Below are positions 1 to 4,401 of a DNA stretch of 5,032 bases, one piece after another. A program made the position numbers and the translations under genes. Numbering within the stretch: the first letter of the stretch is position 1; every line of letters begins with the position of its first letter. The DNA is from an uncultured Spirochaetales bacterium (lineage in GTDB: Bacteria > Spirochaetota > Spirochaetia > Sphaerochaetales > Sphaerochaetaceae), in contig CASEZU010000075.1 in the NCBI GenBank assembly GCA_949292445.1, positions 1 through 5,032 of the forward strand. Reading direction: 5' to 3'. The notes beneath the pieces were generated by a model. That model saw only the letters and a list, made by a program, of their open reading frames with translations, did not search any database and was not told the DNA's origin.

Positions 1-4
1 CTTT

Positions 5-11
5 GGAGGAG
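5..11 (+). promoter_or_regulatory. ribosome binding site of the lipoprotein gene
   Basis: GGAGGAG lies 9 bases before the ATG at position 21. The open frame could also be read from a TTG at position 3, but that start would lie upstream of this site and would put six extra residues before a normal signal peptide. The site therefore decides for the start at 21. Confidence 0.7.
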
Positions 12-20
12 TTGAATACG

Positions 21-1244
21 ATGACTAGAAAAGTATTCATTGGAGTGCTCGCTGCACTTATGCTTTTTGCATTCACAGCATGCGAGCCCGGAACGATGCA
101 GGTTGTTCAGGAGACAGGCAATCCGCTTATTGCAAGTGCAACTCTTGTAAGTGCAGAGAAGTACTATGAGGGTGATATTATTGCAAAGGATGCTCCTGTA
201 ACTGTTGATCTCGAGTATACAAACGGAAGAACAGCAAGTGTTATTGCACCTGTTGTAGAGGCAGTAACTCTTGATGGAGGAGATAACGTAATCCAGGTTA
301 CTCTTCCGCAGGATCAGGGAACATGCTACGTTGTTGTTTCTGCTGTCGCACTCAGCGATACGCTGACTGTAACACTTCCTGCTGATTACAAGACAACGTA
401 TACAGCAGAGGAATATACAGCTTGGACTCCGGATACAACAGCTCCTGCTGATGTCGAGAAAGTAGAGCTTTACTTTGCTGATGGAACTCTTGCCCAGACA
501 TTCACAAAGGGTGAGGCTGCATCTGCAAAGGAGTATACAATCGCATGGGATTCTGAGACAAAGGCAGAGATAAAGAACATTGTCATCACAGCAGGTGCCG
601 AAGGTTCTCAGATCGAGTACAAAATTCCTCTCTCAATCACAAAGCCTTCTGCAGAGGTTGCTTCCTGGGAGATCAGGGTCAATGATAAGGCTGGTACAGC
701 TGTTACAGTAACTTGGGGCGACTCAAAGGCTGACGCGACATCCCAGATTTCTGTCGTTGCTCTTGATGAGGAAGGCGAGGAGATCGGAACTGTCGAGACA
801 AGCAAGTATAAGTTCATCGGTCTCCCTGCAAATTTCAAGGAGTACAGCGATGCACCTACGGATGAGACACCTGTTCTTGAGTACACTGTAACTCTCGTAG
901 CGACAAATGCTACAGATGTTGCTTATGTGCCTTCATCAAATGAGATCACAATCACTGTAGAGGATCCGATTGACTGGTCATCTCTTGAGTATGACTGGGC
1001 AGAATCTGCATCGGACAAATTTGTTGTTGACGGTTCTGTAGATGAGGATGATATCGAGATCACAGCTCTGACAACAGCATCTGGCGCAGATAAGTCAGGC
1101 GATGCTTCCGTAACTGCAATCGCAGAAAATGATTTCACAGGACTTGCAAAGGGTTCTAAGGTTTATGTGAACTTCATTGTTTCCTGCGACGATGAGACAA
1201 GCGCTCAGCAGAGAATCCAGACTGAGGCTCTTGAAGAGGCCTAA
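21..1244 (+). CDS. secreted lipoprotein with beta-rich Ig-like segments, function unknown
   Basis: The protein has 407 residues. It begins MTRK, then a hydrophobic stretch (residues 5-20) ending in a lipobox F-T-A-C, with Cys21 as the expected lipid-modified residue; this predicts export and membrane anchoring. The mature part is acidic, rich in Thr, Val, Ala and Glu, and has alternating hydrophobic patterns typical of beta-sandwich repeats. By eye it splits into four segments, roughly residues 34-122, 143-209, 210-314 and 315-407; these borders are my estimate, and no named domain is recognised. Only one or two Cys remain beyond the lipobox (Cys102, Cys389), and no enzyme motif is visible. 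Codons favour ACA, GCA, GCT, GTT and GTA, and the gene looks more AT-rich than the genes to its right. This could reflect strong expression of a surface protein or acquisition. A structural or adhesive envelope role is possible but is inference only. It could share a transcript with the small HTH gene 54 bases downstream. Confidence 0.85.
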   Translation: MTRKVFIGVLAALMLFAFTACEPGTMQVVQETGNPLIASATLVSAEKYYEGDIIAKDAPVTVDLEYTNGRTASVIAPVVEAVTLDGGDNVIQVTLPQDQGTCYVVVSAVALSDTLTVTLPADYKTTYTAEEYTAWTPDTTAPADVEKVELYFADGTLAQTFTKGEAASAKEYTIAWDSETKAEIKNIVITAGAEGSQIEYKIPLSITKPSAEVASWEIRVNDKAGTAVTVTWGDSKADATSQISVVALDEEGEEIGTVETSKYKFIGLPANFKEYSDAPTDETPVLEYTVTLVATNATDVAYVPSSNEITITVEDPIDWSSLEYDWAESASDKFVVDGSVDEDDIEITALTTASGADKSGDASVTAIAENDFTGLAKGSKVYVNFIVSCDDETSAQQRIQTEALEEA

Positions 1245-1253
1245 TCGAGGTAA

Positions 1254-1280
1254 GCCTGTTCCTGTAAAACAGGGGCAGGC
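1254..1280 (+). other. strong intergenic hairpin without U-tract
   Basis: The sequence folds into an 11-bp stem (GCCTGTTCCTG paired with CAGGGGCAGGC, two of the pairs being G-U) around a 5-base loop TAAAA. It begins 9 bases after the lipoprotein stop codon and ends 10 bases before the ribosome binding site of the next gene. It is followed by ACTCGTTC and not by a run of T, so it is not a typical rho-independent terminator. It may stabilise the 3' end of the lipoprotein mRNA, or reduce transcription into the HTH gene. Confidence 0.6.
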
Positions 1281-1290
1281 ACTCGTTCAA

Positions 1291-1295
1291 GGAGG
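1291..1295 (+). promoter_or_regulatory. ribosome binding site of the small HTH gene
   Basis: GGAGG lies 3 bases before the first ATG (1299) and 6 bases before the second ATG (1302). The spacing favours the second ATG, which would give a protein of 66 residues beginning MEKITS. Confidence 0.65.
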
Positions 1296-1298
1296 ACG

Positions 1299-1502
1299 AT
1301 GATGGAAAAGATAACATCCGTCCGACACAGGATTCCGAACGAGAAGCGTCAGGAATGCTTGAAGCTCTTTGAGCAGGGATACGGATACAAGAAGACCGCT
1401 CAGCTTGCAGGCTTGAATACATATACAGTCCGAGAGTACAAGCGGAAGTTCGCAGCAGGGGATAACTCCTGGGCGGAGAGAGGCAGTCAGGTGACTGTCT
1501 GA
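1299..1502 (+). CDS. small helix-turn-helix protein (transposase OrfA-like DNA-binding domain)
   Basis: This 67-residue basic protein is almost entirely one DNA-binding domain. Residues 14-27 (NEKRQECLKLFEQG) form a first helix, residues about 29-38 (GYKKTAQLAG) a second, and residues 40-51 (NTYTVREYKRKF) the probable recognition helix, followed by a short tail with WAERG. The pattern of a Leu/Phe-rich helix, a Gly-x-x turn, an Ala-x-x-x-Gly-Leu turn and T-V-R-x-Y/W is known from the N-terminal HTH of IS3-type OrfA proteins and related HTH_28/29-like domains. Here there is no leucine zipper, no catalytic domain downstream and no terminal inverted repeats that I can see. It is therefore either a remnant or, more likely given the good ribosome binding site, an independent small regulator or domesticated domain. 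The ATG at 1302 is the better-spaced start. The target is unknown. Confidence 0.75.
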   Translation: MMEKITSVRHRIPNEKRQECLKLFEQGYGYKKTAQLAGLNTYTVREYKRKFAAGDNSWAERGSQVTV

Positions 1503-1513
1503 TAAAAGGGTTA

Positions 1514-1533
1514 GAAGAGAAGATAATCTCTTC
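1514..1533 (+). other. hairpin after the HTH gene
   Basis: GAAGAGA and TCTCTTC form a perfect 7-bp stem around the 6-base loop AGATAA. It begins 11 bases after the HTH stop codon. It is A/G-rich and has no T-run after it, so it is not a terminator by itself. Confidence 0.5.
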
Positions 1534-1547
1534 CGAATTAATCTACT

Positions 1548-1570
1548 GGGCCTGGGGAACCGGGCCCTTT
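1548..1570 (+). terminator. probable rho-independent terminator of the HTH gene
   Basis: GGGCCTGG pairs with CCGGGCCC in an 8-bp stem with one G-U pair, closed by the tetraloop GGAA, which fits the stable GNRA class. TTTGT follows directly. The stem is strong but the U-run is short, so termination efficiency is uncertain. It lies 45 bases after the HTH stop codon. Confidence 0.5.
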
Positions 1571-1576
1571 GTGGCG

Positions 1577-1610
1577 GGAATAAGTGAAGGATGGATTTCT
1601 TCACTCTTCC
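1577..1610. repeat. inverted repeat in the convergent region
   Basis: AGTGAAG (1583-1589) and CTTCACT (1599-1605) form a perfect 7-bp stem with a 9-base loop. Flanking GGAA and TTCC can add 4 more pairs across a small internal loop. Confidence 0.5.
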
Positions 1611-1625
1611 ATAATTTATGTCTGG

Positions 1626-1654
1626 GGCCATACTTCAGTTTCTGGGGTATGGCC
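1626..1654. repeat. perfect 8-bp inverted repeat
   Basis: GGCCATAC (1626-1633) and GTATGGCC (1647-1654) are exact reverse complements separated by 13 bases. The direct repeat TCTGGGG (1621-1627 and 1641-1647) is interlaced with it. It could be an RNA hairpin or a protein binding site. Confidence 0.5.
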
Positions 1655-1674
1655 TTCTGCTGTTTATGGGGAAG

Positions 1675-1697
1675 AAAAACGGGAGCTGCTGCTCCCG
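1675..1697 (-). terminator. rho-independent terminator of the GH2-like gene
   Basis: Read on the minus strand, CGGGAGC pairs with GCTCCCG around the 4-base loop AGCA, followed at once by five T. The hairpin begins 5 bases after the TGA stop of the GH2-like gene, and that TGA is directly followed by an in-frame TAA. This is a textbook intrinsic terminator. Confidence 0.88.
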
Positions 1698-1702
1698 CCT
1701 TA

Positions 1703-3604
1703 TCAGTGCATTGCAGTGTACAGGTCCATGACTTTAAGGCCTGCTGTGAACTCTTCGAGTGTTGTATCCTCGTCTGCGCGGAAGAAGACTGTCTTTTCCG
1801 CGGAAGGCCGGACAGATATCACATTATCGGAGAAGAGTCCGCGCACCTGGCTTTCAAGTGCTGTGCAGAAAGCAGGGCGTTCGACAGTCAGTTTCACTGA
1901 GAATGAACGCGGCCCGTTCTTTGCCGTTTCCACTTTCATTCTGGGATCCTCGAGCTGCAGTTTCTTCGGTGTGTCCAGAAGGAGCGTGCGTTCCCGAAGT
2001 ACATCCTTTGTTGACATCTTCACATATACGAACATCCTGGATGAATCCACACGGGAGATAGGATAATCAGCGACCTTCACCAGTGTTCCTGGATCAGCTG
2101 CTGCCGAGTATTCCCTTGTCTCACGCTTCGTGCCGGAGAAGTCCCTGATCTTCATGGAGAACTCCGCCTCCTGCTTTGAGAGGGTATCATTGACAAAATA
2201 GATGCTGATGTTCTTTCCGTCAGATACGATCATCGGGGCAAGCGGGGAGAAGAATGACCTTGCCGCATACTGCAGCAGCTTCCATTTGCCGCCGTACTCT
2301 ATCGAAGAGTCTGAAATGGCCGGCCATGGATCCGAAAGCCTCGAGAGGATCATCCCATGTCCGTTCTTGATGCGCTGTTTGGCAGCACATTGTGTCGCCG
2401 TTTCGACAGCTTTTATCTGCGAGAGATATACCAGTTTCCTTTCTTCGGCAGGGAAGAGGAATGAATCGGCTATTCCGGAAAGTATTCTTCCCGAACCGCC
2501 TCCGTGCAGGTCTGCGGCGGTGGATGAGATATTCCTCTCACCATCCTTCCATATCCTTTCAAGTGTTGCTTTTGATGGGAATGATGGGGCACTGAGAGCC
2601 TCCGGCACCGCATTTGTGCGTTTCTCTTCCAGGACTAGGAGGCCGCTTCTTGCAGCCGCATCGCGGAGTGTGCGTCCTGCATGTGTTCGCATCAGCAGCG
2701 TGTTCATATTTGCCTCTCCTGCGCTTCTCGTCAGACGGTCTATATAGGCGTAGCTTGTGCGCGAGGGGATGAGATTGTCGCTGCTGTATGCCGCTCCTTT
2801 CATGAATATGCGCCTGCTGTTCACGAAAAGGCCTTCCCTCAGCATGGAGACGGTACGGAACGCCACGTTCCTGTTAGACTGGTAGCCTCCGATGCTGATT
2901 GATACAGGATATATCGGCTGGCCTCCCATGCCTGACGGCCACCATTCGCTTACAGCGCCGGGGTCGATCGAGATGGCATATTCACCACTGCCTTCGGGTA
3001 TCCTGAGGCTGCCGGTTTCCGTCTTTCCGTTCACAGATACAGAGTATTCCGCCTCAGTGTCCTTGCCTGCGATTGCGGATATGACGATACTGAGCCGCCA
3101 TTTTCCGTCACGGTAATCGGGTTCAGCTTCCGATCCTGCTATTATCAGATCGGGATCGGAGAGCAGCTTGATGCTTTTCCAGACTCCTGGAAATTCCGTG
3201 CTGATGCCGTCCTTGCCGAATATTATCTCAAGCCTGTTCTCACCGTCATCAAGAAGCTCTGTCGCATCGAGGAGCATTGCTTCCCCGTCATTCTGCCGTA
3301 AGGCTTCCTTGCCGTTTATTGTTATGACAGATGCGGAAAGTCCGCCGCATTTGATGAAGAAACGGCTATTTCCTTTTTCGATGCTGAAAGTACGGTTGAG
3401 GCTCCATGCAGAAGCTCCGATCCATCTGCTCCTGATTATCTCATCGCCGTCATACGGCTCGCCCGCAAGGCCTTCTTTTATCAGAGTGTCATGAAGACTC
3501 CCCGGCACACTCATATCATATTCGCTTCCGCTCTCTATCCCGCTGCTTCTCATCGGGCAGAGCGCTTTGAGCCGCCAGATCCCATCCAGTGAAGTTGTAA
3601 CCAT
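1703..3604 (-). CDS. beta-mannosidase-like GH2 protein lacking the catalytic core
   Basis: The 633-residue protein resembles GH2 beta-mannosidases, which release terminal beta-mannose. Family motifs occur in order: SLDGIW (5-10), VPGSLHDTL (33-41), WIG..W (61-67), the jelly-roll core GGLSASVITINGKE (87-100), PGVWKSIKL (139-147), WWPSGMGGQPIYPV (221-234), the barrel entry FVNSRRIFMKGAAYSSDN (260-277), ANMNTLLMRTHAG (298-310), YLSQIKAVETAT (393-404) and LSDPWPAISDSSIEYGGKW (423-441), then a beta-rich C-terminus. Intact relatives have about 820-860 residues. Here the stretch between GLLVLEE (about 321-327) and YLSQ is only about 65 residues. It shows neither the Asn-Glu acid/base motif nor the Glu nucleophile site. 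No signal peptide is visible, so it is probably cytoplasmic. An ATG at 3634 would add 10 residues but overlaps the promoter; GGGAGG lies 4 bases before the ATG at 3604. Hydrolase activity is unlikely; a sugar-binding or structural role is inference. Confidence 0.85.
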   Translation of the reverse strand: MVTTSLDGIWRLKALCPMRSSGIESGSEYDMSVPGSLHDTLIKEGLAGEPYDGDEIIRSRWIGASAWSLNRTFSIEKGNSRFFIKCGGLSASVITINGKEALRQNDGEAMLLDATELLDDGENRLEIIFGKDGISTEFPGVWKSIKLLSDPDLIIAGSEAEPDYRDGKWRLSIVISAIAGKDTEAEYSVSVNGKTETGSLRIPEGSGEYAISIDPGAVSEWWPSGMGGQPIYPVSISIGGYQSNRNVAFRTVSMLREGLFVNSRRIFMKGAAYSSDNLIPSRTSYAYIDRLTRSAGEANMNTLLMRTHAGRTLRDAAARSGLLVLEEKRTNAVPEALSAPSFPSKATLERIWKDGERNISSTAADLHGGGSGRILSGIADSFLFPAEERKLVYLSQIKAVETATQCAAKQRIKNGHGMILSRLSDPWPAISDSSIEYGGKWKLLQYAARSFFSPLAPMIVSDGKNISIYFVNDTLSKQEAEFSMKIRDFSGTKRETREYSAAADPGTLVKVADYPISRVDSSRMFVYVKMSTKDVLRERTLLLDTPKKLQLEDPRMKVETAKNGPRSFSVKLTVERPAFCTALESQVRGLFSDNVISVRPSAEKTVFFRADEDTTLEEFTAGLKVMDLYTAMH

Positions 3605-3608
3605 TCCG

Positions 3609-3614
3609 CCTCCC
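3609..3614 (-). promoter_or_regulatory. ribosome binding site of the GH2-like gene
   Basis: On the minus strand GGGAGG lies 4 bases before the ATG at 3604. The two upstream in-frame ATGs (3634 and 3616) have no usable site: the first has none, and the second has AGGA directly touching the codon. This supports the start at 3604, which also places the family motif SLDGIW at its usual position near the N-terminus. Confidence 0.65.
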
Positions 3615-3624
3615 ATTCCTGTTA

Positions 3625-3633
3625 AGTATAGCA
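3625..3633 (-). promoter_or_regulatory. extended -10 promoter of the GH2-like gene
   Basis: On the minus strand TGCTATACT is an extended -10 element: the TGn motif followed by TATACT, which matches 5 of 6 consensus bases. No good -35 box is seen at 17-18 bases, which is normal for extended -10 promoters. Transcription would begin near 3618 and give a leader of about 15 bases. The far upstream ATG at 3634 would then not be in the mRNA. Confidence 0.5.
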
Positions 3634-3691
3634 TGGCTCAGGGAAGCTGCGGAAAGAATGGCGATTATTATGGCTAATTGCTCCAGACTTC

Positions 3692-3720
3692 TTTCAAATC
3701 AGCTCTTTGCAGGTTATTAT
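3692..3720 (+). promoter_or_regulatory. weak candidate promoter of the CBS-ACT gene
   Basis: TATTAT (3715-3720) resembles a -10 box (5 of 6 bases), with TTTCAA (3692-3697) 17 bases upstream as a poor -35 box (3 of 6). It lies in the AT-rich divergent intergenic region, about 30 bases before the start codon. The assignment is tentative. Confidence 0.3.
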
Positions 3721-3737
3721 TACATACAGATAAGTAG

Positions 3738-3743
3738 AGGAGG
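3738..3743 (+). promoter_or_regulatory. strong ribosome binding site of the CBS-ACT gene
   Basis: AGGAGG followed by T lies 6 bases before the ATG at 3750. It is a near-perfect Shine-Dalgarno sequence at optimal distance and fixes the start. Confidence 0.85.
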
Positions 3744-3749
3744 TCCTGC

Positions 3750-4397
3750 ATGATCATAGCGAGAAGAATGACCAGAAACCCAGTCACGGCGACGCCGGAA
3801 ATGTCCATAGGAGAGGCATCCGAGCTGATGAAGAGGGAGAAGGTTCACCGCCTTCCTGTCCTGGACAAGGACAAGAATCTCGTTGGCGTCATAACGGAGA
3901 AGGATATCCTCCACGCATCCCCGTCCCCGGCTTCCAGTCTCTCAATTCATGAGATGGCGTATCTCCTGTCGAAGCTGACTGTGAAGAAGCTGATGACAAA
4001 GGACCCTGTCACTATATCGGAGGATACGACGGTCGAGGAGGCTGCAAGGCTCATGAGCGATCAGGATCTCTCATGCCTGCCGGTCGTGAGCAGCACCAAC
4101 AAGCTCGTGGGAATTGTTACCAAAAGTGATATGTTCCGCATTCTTCTCGAGCTCTTTGGTGCAAGGCATTATGGAGTCAGGCTCTCATTCCTCGTCGAGG
4201 ATAAGCCTGGTACGATCGCACGCATAAGCGCTGCTCTTGCCGCCAAGGGACTGGATATCATTTCATTCGGCACTTTCGCAGGGACCGATCCTACAAATGC
4301 CATCTGTACCATCAAGGTGCAGGGCTGCAAGATGGAAGAGCTTGTCGACATCATAAAGCCGTTTGTTTCAGAGATTCTCGACGTCAGGGAAGTGTAA
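3750..4397 (+). CDS. CBS-CBS-ACT domain protein, AcuB-like
   Basis: The protein has 215 residues in three domains. CBS domain 1 spans about residues 1-56 (MTRNPVTATPEMSIGEASELM, then GVITEKD at 46-52). CBS domain 2 spans about 77-133 (LMTKDPVTISEDTTVEEAARLM, then GIVTKSD at 121-127). An ACT domain spans about 143-215, with DKPGTIARIS (151-160) at the usual ligand-binding turn. The paired G-[IV]-[IV]-T-x-x-D motifs are the usual contacts to the ribose of adenine nucleotides, so the CBS pair probably senses AMP/ATP-type ligands while the ACT part may bind a small metabolite such as an amino acid. Length and domain order equal Bacillus AcuB, named for acetoin utilisation, but no acuA, acuC or acetyl-CoA synthetase gene is next to it here, so the symbol is not transferred. 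It is cytoplasmic. The gene is divergent from the GH2-like gene and 4 bases upstream of the repeat-bearing gene, and is probably cotranscribed with the latter. Confidence 0.92.
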   Translation: MIIARRMTRNPVTATPEMSIGEASELMKREKVHRLPVLDKDKNLVGVITEKDILHASPSPASSLSIHEMAYLLSKLTVKKLMTKDPVTISEDTTVEEAARLMSDQDLSCLPVVSSTNKLVGIVTKSDMFRILLELFGARHYGVRLSFLVEDKPGTIARISAALAAKGLDIISFGTFAGTDPTNAICTIKVQGCKMEELVDIIKPFVSEILDVREV

Positions 4398-4401
4398 GGC
4401 G

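Larger units (their letters stand above)
1503..1674. other. gene-free convergent region rich in inverted repeats
   Basis: No credible gene lies between the HTH gene (plus) and the terminator of the GH2-like gene (minus). The stretch holds four inverted repeats in a row, at 1514-1533, 1548-1567, 1577-1610 and 1626-1654. The hexamer CTGGGG occurs three times (1552-1557, 1622-1627, 1642-1647). Open frames crossing it on the plus strand run into the antisense of the GH2 gene and are not convincing. It may be a structured 3' region or a small RNA locus. Confidence 0.5.

Noticed and set aside
1254..1654. A complete insertion sequence around the HTH gene
   Set aside because: No transposase catalytic domain, no matching terminal inverted repeats at both ends and no clear target-site duplication could be found.
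1571..2066. Overlapping plus-strand open frames (1571-1900, 1584-2066, 1759-2061)
   Set aside because: They lie mostly antisense to the GH2-like gene, have no ribosome binding site, and their residue content (many Ser, Cys, Arg) is that of a shadow frame.
2202..3494. Plus-strand open frames antisense to the GH2-like gene (for example 2202-2747, 2892-3116 and 3168-3494)
   Set aside because: The minus-strand protein shows ordered GH2 family motifs across the same stretch, so these are shadows.
1703..3604. Frameshifted or broken beta-mannosidase pseudogene
   Set aside because: The frame is open through all motifs from start to stop, with promoter, ribosome binding site and terminator in place, so the missing part is an in-frame loss and the gene is better called a coding pseudoenzyme.
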